Assembly (NCBI GenBank): GCA_050256015.1
Contig: JBFWIL010000194.1
Coordinates: forward strand, 1-5,097
Length of the DNA stretch: 5,097 bases
Direction: 5' to 3'
From: JBFWIL01 sp050256015
GTDB lineage: Bacteria > Bacteroidota > Bacteroidia > Bacteroidales > Prolixibacteraceae
Made by a program: the position numbers and the translations under genes. The notes below the pieces were generated by a model, which worked only from the letters and a program-made list of their open reading frames with translations, was not told where the DNA came from and did no database searches. Shown piece by piece: positions 1-5,097 of this stretch. Within the stretch, counting starts at the first letter, position 1; every line of letters begins with the position of its first letter.

Positions 1-288
1 TTCCGTGAAAATGTTGCGCAGGCTGGGGGGAAATTCGATTCCCTCGTTTACGGAAAAACACATTCCGTGAGCCTGACCTGGGCCGTGATAGGGGTCCTGT
101 CCCAGAATCACCACTTTCAGCCGGTCGAAAGGGCACTGGTCAAAGGCATTGAATATGAGTCTGGCGGGGGGGAAAACCCGGTGGGTACGGTATTCCCGGC
201 GGACAAAATCGGTCAGCTTTTTAAAGTATTCCTTTTCAAATTCTTCAGCCAGTTCCCGTTTCCAGCCGGCTTCTGTTTTTACATCCAT
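1..288 (-). CDS. ung: Uracil-DNA glycosylase, family 1 (5' part, runs off the left edge)
   Basis: This enzyme removes uracil from DNA by cleaving the N-glycosidic bond, the first step of base-excision repair after cytosine deamination or dUTP incorporation. Only the first 96 residues are in the window. They contain the family 1 water-activating loop GQDPYHGPGQAHG at residues 63-75, with Asp65 matching the catalytic Asp64 of E. coli Ung. The minor-groove Pro-rich element follows as PPSLRNIF at 87-94, and upstream is the conserved RLIFNAFD segment (43-50). The uracil-specificity Asn strand and the HPSPLS catalytic-His motif must lie beyond position 1; family members are about 220-230 residues, so roughly 125 are missing. 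The ATG at 288 gives an N-terminus of normal length for Bacteroidetes Ung (MDVKTEAGWKREL). No clear Shine-Dalgarno precedes it, which is common in this phylum. The gene is divergent from rmuC. Family assignment is near certain from the motif. Confidence 0.96.
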   Translation of the reverse strand, partial: MDVKTEAGWKRELAEEFEKEYFKKLTDFVRREYRTHRVFPPARLIFNAFDQCPFDRLKVVILGQDPYHGPGQAHGMCFSVNEGIEFPPSLRNIFTE

Positions 289-309
289 GGTGGTGTGCTT
301 TTGAATACT

Positions 310-340
310 CAAAATAAGGAATTGTTTTTTATTCAGCCAA
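310..340 (-). promoter_or_regulatory. Candidate Bacteroidetes-type promoter for ung
   Basis: On the minus strand, TTATTTTG (317-310) matches seven of eight positions of the Bacteroidetes -7 element TAnnTTTG. A TTG (340-338) lies 20 nt upstream, inside the 19-21 nt spacing known for the -33/-7 pair in Bacteroides. Transcription would start near position 303, giving a leader of about 15 nt before the ung ATG at 288. The match is seen by eye; its function is inference. Confidence 0.33.
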
Positions 341-350
341 TTTTTAGACT

Positions 351-358
351 TAACTTTG
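351..358 (+). promoter_or_regulatory. Candidate -7 promoter element for rmuC
   Basis: TAACTTTG is an exact match to the Bacteroidetes -7 consensus TAnnTTTG on the plus strand. It would place the transcript start about 50 nt before the rmuC ATG. The -33 side is weak: the nearest TTG (322-324) is 26 nt away, and only a T-run sits at the expected spacing. A second, weaker candidate is CATATTTG at 382-389 (seven of eight). The identical octamer TAACTTTG also lies upstream of clpP on the other strand. The whole ung-rmuC gap (289-413) is A/T-rich, and I see no gene in it. Confidence 0.35.
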
Positions 359-402
359 GGAAGGTAATGTTGGCATAATTTCATATTTGTGGTTTTGTTG
401 TT

Positions 403-406
403 AAGG
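403..406 (+). promoter_or_regulatory. Weak ribosome binding site for rmuC
   Basis: AAGG lies 7 nt upstream of the ATG at 414. It is a short Shine-Dalgarno-like match that supports this ATG, which is also followed directly by the expected N-terminal membrane anchor. Confidence 0.4.
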
Positions 407-413
407 CGTTGTT

Positions 414-1718
414 ATGGAGATCGTTTATTTGTTTGCCGGATTGTTTGCCGGATTTTTCATTGCTTTTCTGGTGGCCCGATGGAAAGGCAGACACCGGGAA
501 CAGAGCTGGATCAGGCTTCGTGTCGAGGCCGGAACATTGCAGTCCAGATTGGAGGAAAGGCTGGCTTTGGCAGAGCGGGAACTGGAAGAGTGGAAGACCC
601 GTTTCGGGCAATCGGAATCGGTGCGGGAAACCTTAATCGGGAAGCTTGCTGCTTCCGGAGCCGAGTTTGCTGCGCTTCAGGAAAAGCTGCAGGGCCGGCA
701 AAAGGAAACGGAAGATTTGCAGGAGCGTTTCCGGTTGGCATTTGAACAGCTGGCCGATCGCCTGCTGAAACAACATTCGGAATCTTTTACAGAGGTTAAC
801 CGGAGAAATATCAGCGGAATCCTCGATCCGCTCCAGGAAAAGCTCAGGCAGTTTGAGCGTCAGGTTCAGGAAACCTATGAAAAAGGACTTAAAGATCAAA
901 CCGACCTGAAGGCTGAGCTGAAGAAACTGCAGGAAATGAATATGAAAATCAGCGATGAAGCCGGCAACCTGACCCGGGCGCTTAAAGGGGATGTAAAAAA
1001 ACAGGGAAACTGGGGCGAGTTTGTGCTGGAGCGGATTCTGGAGGGCTCTGGACTGACTGAAGGACGAGAGTACGAGAGGCAATACAGTACCCGCGGTGAA
1101 GATGGTTCCCGTCTTCAGCCCGACATTGTAATCCGTTTGCCTGGAGAAAAACATTTGATTGTCGACTCCAAGGTTTCGCTTGTGGCTTATGAACGGCTGG
1201 TGAATGCCTCGGATGAGGAACAGCGTACCCGGTTTGTGCGGGAACATCTGCAGAGTATCCGAAGACACATTAAAACGTTGAGCGGAAAGCACTATCAGCT
1301 GATCAGTTCGTTGAATTCACCCGATTTTGTCCTGTTGTTCATTCCCATTGAATCGTCTTTCAGTCTGGCCGTCCAGGCAGATCAGGAATTGTTTGGCTAT
1401 GCCTGGCAAAGCAAGGTGGTTATTGTCAGTCCGTCTACCTTGCTGGCTACACTGCGGACCATCGCTTCCATATGGCAACAGGAAAACCAGACCCGGAATG
1501 CGCTGGAAATAGCCCGCCAGGGGGGAGCTCTTTATGATAAGTTTGTCGGTTTTATCTCGGATATGGAAAAAATAGGTTCCAAACTCGATCAGACCCGGCG
1601 ACATTATGATGCAGCCATGAACAAGCTGCAGACCGGCCAGGGGAACCTGCTTCGTTCCACTGAAAGACTCCGGGAGCTGGGAGCCAAAGCCGGTAAAAAA
1701 CTTCCGGACAGTAACTAG
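414..1718 (+). CDS. rmuC: RmuC family protein (DNA recombination-limiting, nuclease-like)
   Basis: RmuC proteins limit DNA inversion and rearrangement at short inverted repeats in E. coli; the biochemical activity is not settled. This 434-residue protein has the usual layout. A single N-terminal membrane segment spans about residues 4-21 (rich in L, F, A, G, followed by ARWKGR), so the body should face the cytoplasm. A long charged coiled coil covers roughly 35-180. The RmuC core follows from about 190 to 370: GNWGE at 198-202, QPD at 235-237, VDSK at 250-253, FIPIE at 309-313. Glu202, Asp237, Asp251 and Lys253 fit a PD-(D/E)xK nuclease-like site, so the core looks intact. A second helical stretch closes the C-terminus. 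The gene is divergent from ung and convergent with clpX; its TAG stop overlaps the clpX stop by four bases. Residues 6-13 carry an exact LFAG-LFAG duplication. Family assignment is strong; the exact molecular role is not. Confidence 0.95.
   Translation: MEIVYLFAGLFAGFFIAFLVARWKGRHREQSWIRLRVEAGTLQSRLEERLALAERELEEWKTRFGQSESVRETLIGKLAASGAEFAALQEKLQGRQKETEDLQERFRLAFEQLADRLLKQHSESFTEVNRRNISGILDPLQEKLRQFERQVQETYEKGLKDQTDLKAELKKLQEMNMKISDEAGNLTRALKGDVKKQGNWGEFVLERILEGSGLTEGREYERQYSTRGEDGSRLQPDIVIRLPGEKHLIVDSKVSLVAYERLVNASDEEQRTRFVREHLQSIRRHIKTLSGKHYQLISSLNSPDFVLLFIPIESSFSLAVQADQELFGYAWQSKVVIVSPSTLLATLRTIASIWQQENQTRNALEIARQGGALYDKFVGFISDMEKIGSKLDQTRRHYDAAMNKLQTGQGNLLRSTERLRELGAKAGKKLPDSN
429..452 (+). 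repeat. Perfect 12-bp tandem duplication in rmuC
   Basis: The unit TTGTTTGCCGGA occurs twice in a row with no mismatch (429-440 and 441-452). It is in frame and encodes LFAG-LFAG at residues 6-13, inside the predicted membrane segment. Identical codons in both copies suggest a recent slippage or duplication event that lengthened the anchor by four residues without breaking the frame. Confidence 0.9.
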
Positions 1719-2929
1719 CTAGCCTTAAGATGCTGCGCTACGTTTTGTTCTATTCTGGAAGCAGCATAGTTTTTTGAGATAGTTAGCTGTTTGATGCCGT
1801 CCGTCGGGCTGTCGAACATGGCATCAATCATGATGGTCTCGCAAATGGCCCGGAGCCCGCGTGCTCCCAATTTAAACTCAATGGCCTTGTCGACAATGTA
1901 TTCCAGAGCCTCTTCTTCAAAATTCAGGACAATGGAATCCAGCTCGAACAGTTTGATGTATTGCTTGATCAGCGAATTTTTTGGTTCGGTCAGAATGTTC
2001 CTCAAGGCCTGCCGGTCCAGTGGTTGAAGGTAAGCCAGTACGGGCAGGCGGCCGATGATTTCAGGGATCAGCCCGAAACTTTTCAGGTCCTGCGGAGAAA
2101 TGTACTGCAGCAGGTTCGAGCGGTCTATGGTCTGTACCTGCTTGTGTGCCCCGTAGCCAACTATTTTGGTGTTCAATCGGTTGGCGATCTTTTTTTCAAT
2201 TCCGTCAAAGGCACCGCCACAGATAAAGAGAATGTTTTTCGTATTGACCGGGATCATCTTTTGCTCGGGATGCTTCCTCCCTCCCTGGGGGGGGACGTTG
2301 ACCACCGACCCTTCCAGCAGTTTCAGCAGGCCCTGCTGAACCCCTTCGCCCGAAACGTCGCGGGTGATGGAAGGATTATCGCCCTTGCGTGCAATTTTAT
2401 CGATCTCGTCAATAAACACGATACCCCGTTCGGCAGCTTCAACATTGTAATCGGCCGCCTGGAGCAAACGGGTCAGCAGACTTTCCACGTCTTCGCCCAC
2501 ATAACCGGCTTCTGTCAGCACGGTGGCATCGACAATGGTGAATGGAACGTGCAACATACGGGCAATGGTTCGCGCCAGCAGGGTTTTCCCCGTACCGGTT
2601 TGGCCTACCAGGATGATGTTAGATTTTTCAATTTCCGTTTCATCAGGCTGGACCTTCTGGTTCAGCCTTTTGTAGTGGTTATATACGGCTACGGAAAGCA
2701 CTTTCTTGGCCTGTTCCTGACCAATGACATATTGATCGAGGAATTCTTTTATCTCTCTTGGTTTCAGAAGCTTGATTCCACTCAGATCGAATTCTGAATC
2801 TTTCCGGAATTCTTCTTCCACAATAGCGTAGGCCTGTTCGATGCACCGGTCGCAGATATGGCCTTCCATCCCCGCGATTAAGAGGTTTACATCTTTTTTC
2901 TCCCTTCCGCAAAAAGAACACTTATCCAT
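1715..2929 (-). CDS. clpX: ATP-dependent Clp protease ATP-binding subunit ClpX
   Basis: ClpX is the hexameric AAA+ unfoldase that recognises degradation tags, unfolds substrates and threads them into ClpP; it acts in the cytoplasm. The 404-residue protein is full length. The N-terminal zinc-binding domain has Cys4, Cys7, Cys26 and Cys29 (CSFC...CDRC). The AAA+ module shows Walker A GQTGTGKT (109-116), the GYVG pore-1 loop (142-145, Tyr143), Walker B IVFIDE (170-175), the RKH pore loop (218-220), sensor 1 around FICGGAF (235-241), the arginine finger in IIGRLP (Arg294) and sensor 2 GARGLR (355-360). The ClpP-docking loop reads VGY (257-259) where E. coli has IGF. The ATG at 2929 follows the clpP stop by 16 nt, with AAAGGGA (2945-2939) as a ribosome binding site, so it is translated from the clpP message. 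It ends in TAG, overlapping the stop of the convergent rmuC. No key residue is missing. Confidence 0.99.
   Translation of the reverse strand: MDKCSFCGREKKDVNLLIAGMEGHICDRCIEQAYAIVEEEFRKDSEFDLSGIKLLKPREIKEFLDQYVIGQEQAKKVLSVAVYNHYKRLNQKVQPDETEIEKSNIILVGQTGTGKTLLARTIARMLHVPFTIVDATVLTEAGYVGEDVESLLTRLLQAADYNVEAAERGIVFIDEIDKIARKGDNPSITRDVSGEGVQQGLLKLLEGSVVNVPPQGGRKHPEQKMIPVNTKNILFICGGAFDGIEKKIANRLNTKIVGYGAHKQVQTIDRSNLLQYISPQDLKSFGLIPEIIGRLPVLAYLQPLDRQALRNILTEPKNSLIKQYIKLFELDSIVLNFEEEALEYIVDKAIEFKLGARGLRAICETIMIDAMFDSPTDGIKQLTISKNYAASRIEQNVAQHLKAS
1730..1775 (+). terminator. Possible rho-independent terminator of rmuC, inside the clpX 3' end
   Basis: ATGCTGC (1730-1736) is perfectly complementary to GCAGCAT (1761-1767). 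Two nucleotides later a run of six T (1770-1775) follows on the plus strand. This geometry fits an intrinsic terminator starting 12 nt past the rmuC stop, though the 7-bp stem is short and the 24-nt loop is long. The whole element lies within the last codons of clpX on the other strand. It could be chance, since the bases also encode clpX residues. Confidence 0.33.
2287..2294 (-). repeat. Eight-base homopolymer tract (C8 in the clpX sense strand)
   Basis: Eight consecutive G on the plus strand are read as C8 in clpX and encode the Val-Pro-Pro-Gln stretch just before the GGRKH pore loop. The reading frame is intact here. Such runs are prone to polymerase slippage and sequencing indels. Confidence 0.9.
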
Positions 2930-2945
2930 GGCTTAAATTCCCTTT

Positions 2946-3617
2946 CTAGCTTTTAACCAAAATTTCATCGATCATGCCATAGGCTTTGGCTTCTTCGGAG
3001 TTCATCCAGTAATCCCGGTCGGCATCTTTTTCCACCTGCTTATAGGTTTTGCCCGCATGACGGGCTATTATTTCATACAGTTCCTTCTTCAGCTTAAGAA
3101 TTTCCCGGGCTGTGATTTCAATATCCGAAGCTTGTCCCTGGGCTCCGCCCATGGGCTGGTGAATCATCACCCGGGAGTGTTTCAGGGCCGAACGCTTTCC
3201 CTTGCTGCCGGCTGTCAGCAACACGGCTCCCATGGAAGCGGCCATACCCGTGCAGATCGTGGTAATGTCGGGGGTAATGTATTGCATGGTATCGTAAATG
3301 CCCAGACCGGCGTGTACCGATCCTCCGGGCGTATTGAAATAAATTTGAATGTCTTTGTGCGGATCGGTTGATTCCAGAAACAGGAGCTGGGCCTGGATAA
3401 CGTTGGCCACATAGTCGTCAATGGGGGTGCCCAGAAAGATAATGCGGTCCATCATCAGACGGGAAAAGACGTCCATGGATGCAACATTTAACTGACGTTC
3501 CTCGATGATGTAAGGCGTCAGGCTGTTTGTGAACTGAGATTCATAACGATGCATATTCAGACTGCTGATGCCGGCATGCTTCGTTGCATATTTATTGAAT
3601 TCCCGGTAATCGTTCAT
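2946..3617 (-). CDS. clpP: ATP-dependent Clp protease proteolytic subunit ClpP (serine peptidase S14)
   Basis: ClpP forms the double-ring, 14-subunit proteolytic chamber that cleaves polypeptides delivered by ClpX. Counting from the ATG at 3617 the protein has 223 residues. The catalytic triad is complete: Ser128 in GMAASMGA, His153 in MIHQPMGGAQGQASD and Asp202 in DRDYWM. The Ser-His and His-Asp spacings (25 and 49) equal those of E. coli ClpP. The oxyanion-region segment NTPGGSV is also present. The N-terminus (MNDYREFNKYATKH) is longer than that of mature E. coli ClpP, as is usual in Bacteroidales, and may include a removed propeptide. A TTG two codons earlier (3623) is possible, but the Shine-Dalgarno GGAGGA (3631-3626) sits 8 nt from the ATG and only 2 nt from the TTG, so the ATG is preferred. 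tig lies upstream after a 129-bp gap; clpX follows after 16 bp. Confidence 0.99.
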   Translation of the reverse strand: MNDYREFNKYATKHAGISSLNMHRYESQFTNSLTPYIIEERQLNVASMDVFSRLMMDRIIFLGTPIDDYVANVIQAQLLFLESTDPHKDIQIYFNTPGGSVHAGLGIYDTMQYITPDITTICTGMAASMGAVLLTAGSKGKRSALKHSRVMIHQPMGGAQGQASDIEITAREILKLKKELYEIIARHAGKTYKQVEKDADRDYWMNSEEAKAYGMIDEILVKS

Positions 3618-3625
3618 AATCAATG

Positions 3626-3631
3626 TCCTCC
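3626..3631 (-). promoter_or_regulatory. Strong ribosome binding site deciding the clpP start
   Basis: GGAGGA on the minus strand, followed by an 8-nt spacer to the ATG at 3617-3615, is a near-perfect Shine-Dalgarno. The other ribosome binding sites seen in this window are weaker. It selects the ATG over the in-frame TTG at 3623-3621. Confidence 0.85.
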
Positions 3632-3656
3632 AAGTTAAAAGAAAAATTCATGAAAG

Positions 3657-3702
3657 CCGGTTTGCCTGTCCCGAAAGCAGGAATTATGGTCATGCAAACC
3701 GG
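3657..3702 (-). promoter_or_regulatory. Inverted repeat (hairpin) in the tig-clpP intergenic region
   Basis: CCGGTTTGC (plus strand 3657-3665) and GCAAACCGG (3694-3702) form a perfect 9-bp inverted repeat around a 28-nt loop. Inside the loop, CCTG (3666-3669) can pair with CAGG (3678-3681), directly stacked on one side of the outer stem. In clpP-sense RNA the hairpin is followed, after CTTTCATGAA, by a T-rich stretch (TTTTTCTTTT), so it is not a textbook terminator but could attenuate read-through from tig. It could also be a 5'-leader structure of a clpP transcript or a protein-binding palindrome. The repeat is certain; its role is not. Confidence 0.6.
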
Positions 3703-3708
3703 TTCCCA

Positions 3709-3735
3709 CAAAGTTATAAAAATAAGCCGTTCAAA
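3709..3735 (-). promoter_or_regulatory. Candidate internal promoter for clpP-clpX
   Basis: TAACTTTG on the minus strand (3716-3709) matches the Bacteroidetes -7 consensus exactly, and TTTG (3735-3732) lies upstream. The spacing of 15 nt is shorter than the usual 19-21, which lowers confidence. If used, transcription would begin near 3702-3705, just where the inverted repeat starts, so the hairpin would sit at the extreme 5' end of a clpP-clpX message. Confidence 0.33.
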
Positions 3736-3746
3736 AAGAGTAAAGC

Positions 3747-5097
3747 CTATTTTTCCAGTAATTTATTGAATTCTTCGTGTCCGATTTTTTTCTCGTCCAG
3801 AGAAACTTTAGAGCGGATAATCTCCATAATCCTGTCGTCCTTAACTTTCCCGAACAGCCGGTTTTTTTCTTCTTCATTCTGCAGCATCTGGGCGGCATAG
3901 TTTTCCAGGTGTTCGTCGGGCACGTTAAACATGCCGTATTGGCTGAATTGCATGGCGGCAATCCGCTTGCCTTCTGCCTTGATATCTTCCTCGCTGATCT
4001 CAACTTCATTGTCTTTAGCGATCCAGTCGCGGATCAGTTGCCAGCGGAGGTCTTTCAGAAAATTGGGAAAGTCGCTTTCAATCTGTTCTTCGGTAAGCTT
4101 TTCGTTGGTTACACCGATCCAGCGTTTGAGAAACTGCTCGGGCAGCTCCATGTTGATTTTTTCGGTCAGGTGATCACGGGCATCCAGAGCAAATTTATAG
4201 TTGCTTGAGAAAACAAAGTTCTTTTCAAGATCAGCTTTGATGGCGGCACGGAATTCCTCTTCCGTGCTGACGGGAGTGTCTTCTCCGAAAGCTTTTTTGA
4301 AAAGCTCCCCGTTGATTTCCGCCGGTTGAAAACGGAGAACTTCCACGATGGTGAACCGGAAATCGCCTTCCACTTTTTTGGCTTCTTCGCCGGAGATATT
4401 AAGCATATGGGCTACTTCGTTCCTGTTTTCGTATGCTTTTACCGGATCGAAGACCACGCTGTCGTCTTTCTTTTTCCCGATCAGCTTCTTTTTGATGGTT
4501 TCATCTTTCATTACATCCGTGGAAATGATGACCTGCTCGGCGCGGATACCATCTTCCCGTTCGTTACCATCGGCATCCAGCTGAGTAAAGTTTCCGCGGA
4601 TCAGATCTTTTTCGGCAACCTCTTCAATCTGAACGTTTTCCCCGAAACGGCTTGTGTAAGCTTCCGCCTGTTTGCTGACCGCCTCATCGTCAACGGCGAT
4701 CGTGTAATAAATGAATTTGTTGCGTTTGTCGAGCCTCACCTCAAATTCGGGAGCAAGGGCTATGTCAAACACAAATTCAAAATCCCGGTCCTTGTCCCAG
4801 TCGATCGCGGGTTGCTTTTCTTCGTTGGGCAGCGGATCGCCCAGAATATTCAGTTTTTCTTCCACAATATACTGCGAGAGGTTGCGGGAAAGCATCTTGT
4901 TTACTTCCTCTGCAAGCACAGCTTTGCCGTACATTTTCCGCACCAGGCCTTCGGGTACCCTGCCCGGTCTGAATCCCGGCAGGTTTGCCTTTTTGCGGTA
5001 GCTTTTCAACACCTCGTTCACGGTAGCCTCATAGTCGCCGTTTTCTATTTTTACGGTGACAATGGCATTTAATCCGTCAATCTGCTCTTTTGTTATA
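3747..5097 (-). CDS. tig: Trigger factor, ribosome-associated chaperone (5' end just outside the window)
   Basis: Trigger factor binds the ribosome near the exit tunnel and shields nascent chains. The open frame extends in phase to the right edge with 449 residues visible (starting ITKEQIDGLNAIVTVKIENG), so only the first few residues are missing; a GTG at 5021 is internal, not the start. The ribosome-binding signature GFRPGRVP is at visible residues 41-48, inside a typical N-domain with YRKKANLPGF and the conserved LNILGDPLPNEEKQPAIDW segment. The middle region (about 160-255) occupies the place of the FKBP-like prolyl isomerase domain but lacks its recognisable motifs, as I recall for Bacteroidetes homologues. 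The remainder is the helical substrate-binding C-domain, with QFSQYGMFNVPDEHLENYA near 384-402. The total length of about 450 fits the family. It ends in TAG and is followed by clpP after 129 bp. Assignment is strong; isomerase activity is doubtful. Confidence 0.97.
   Translation of the reverse strand, partial: ITKEQIDGLNAIVTVKIENGDYEATVNEVLKSYRKKANLPGFRPGRVPEGLVRKMYGKAVLAEEVNKMLSRNLSQYIVEEKLNILGDPLPNEEKQPAIDWDKDRDFEFVFDIALAPEFEVRLDKRNKFIYYTIAVDDEAVSKQAEAYTSRFGENVQIEEVAEKDLIRGNFTQLDADGNEREDGIRAEQVIISTDVMKDETIKKKLIGKKKDDSVVFDPVKAYENRNEVAHMLNISGEEAKKVEGDFRFTIVEVLRFQPAEINGELFKKAFGEDTPVSTEEEFRAAIKADLEKNFVFSSNYKFALDARDHLTEKINMELPEQFLKRWIGVTNEKLTEEQIESDFPNFLKDLRWQLIRDWIAKDNEVEISEEDIKAEGKRIAAMQFSQYGMFNVPDEHLENYAAQMLQNEEEKNRLFGKVKDDRIMEIIRSKVSLDEKKIGHEEFNKLLEK

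Noticed and set aside
336..374. GCCAA / TTGGC inverted repeat in the ung-rmuC gap
   Set aside because: It is only five bases per arm with a 29-nt spacer, as expected by chance.
67..378. 103-codon open frame on the plus strand at the left end
   Set aside because: It overlaps the unmistakable ung frame on the other strand and the promoter region; its translation is low-complexity.
633..1292. 219-codon open frame on the minus strand opposite rmuC
   Set aside because: It is antisense to the clear RmuC reading frame and has no domain or start signal.
1688..1710. CCGG / CCGG flanking an A6/T6 run near the end of rmuC as a clpX terminator
   Set aside because: The arms are only four bases and lie on both sides of the T-run rather than before it, so no terminator geometry exists.
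1961..2797. 278-codon open frame on the plus strand opposite clpX
   Set aside because: It is fully antisense to a highly conserved AAA+ gene with all motifs intact. Its translation shows no recognisable domain, and long antisense frames are common opposite such genes.
3618..3623. TTG at 3623 as the clpP start
   Set aside because: It lies only 2 nt from the GGAGGA ribosome binding site, whereas the ATG two codons later has ideal 8-nt spacing and matches the usual N-terminus of relatives.
3747..5021. GTG at 5021 as the tig start
   Set aside because: The frame continues upstream to the window edge with 25 more residues that match the start of trigger factor, so the true start lies outside the window.
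4326..5072. 248-codon open frame on the plus strand opposite tig
   Set aside because: It is an antisense shadow of trigger factor. The translation is a Phe/Val-rich string that mirrors the Lys/Glu/Asp-rich tig codons and has no family resemblance.

Overview
The window is ordinary housekeeping DNA from a Bacteroidota bacterium, most likely of the Bacteroidales/Marinilabiliales group. This assignment rests on recalled family sequence features, not on a search. Three features support it. The trigger factor is of the Bacteroidetes type, with a middle domain lacking FKBP signatures. The ClpP has the KYATKH N-terminus and the DRDYWM catalytic-Asp segment typical of Bacteroidales. Several upstream regions contain close matches to the Bacteroidetes -7 promoter element TAnnTTTG.

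Layout from left to right. The 5' part of ung (uracil-DNA glycosylase) occupies 1-288 on the minus strand and runs off the left edge. A 125-bp divergent intergenic region (289-413) carries candidate promoters for both directions. rmuC, a membrane-anchored coiled-coil protein with a nuclease-like fold, lies on the plus strand at 414-1718. It converges on clpX and overlaps it by four bases at a shared CTAG. The minus-strand cluster tig - clpP - clpX fills the rest and is transcribed from right to left: tig at 5097-3747 (5' end just outside the window), clpP at 3617-2946, clpX at 2929-1715. The tig-clpP gap of 129 bp holds a perfect 9-bp inverted repeat and a -7-like promoter element. The clpP-clpX gap is only 16 bp, so those two are surely co-transcribed.

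How the genes work together. Trigger factor meets nascent chains at the ribosome exit tunnel. ClpX unfolds tagged or damaged proteins and feeds them into the ClpP serine-protease chamber. The cluster is therefore a protein-quality-control operon. ung and rmuC are both linked to genome maintenance (uracil removal; suppression of inversion-type rearrangement) and are divergently arranged.

I found no mobile element, CRISPR array, tRNA or rRNA, and no sign of a new biological system. The points most worth a second look are small: the hairpin/promoter arrangement before clpP, the shared-stop convergent overlap with a possible rmuC terminator inside clpX, a perfect 12-bp tandem duplication in the RmuC membrane segment, a C8 tract inside clpX, and the degenerate middle domain of trigger factor.
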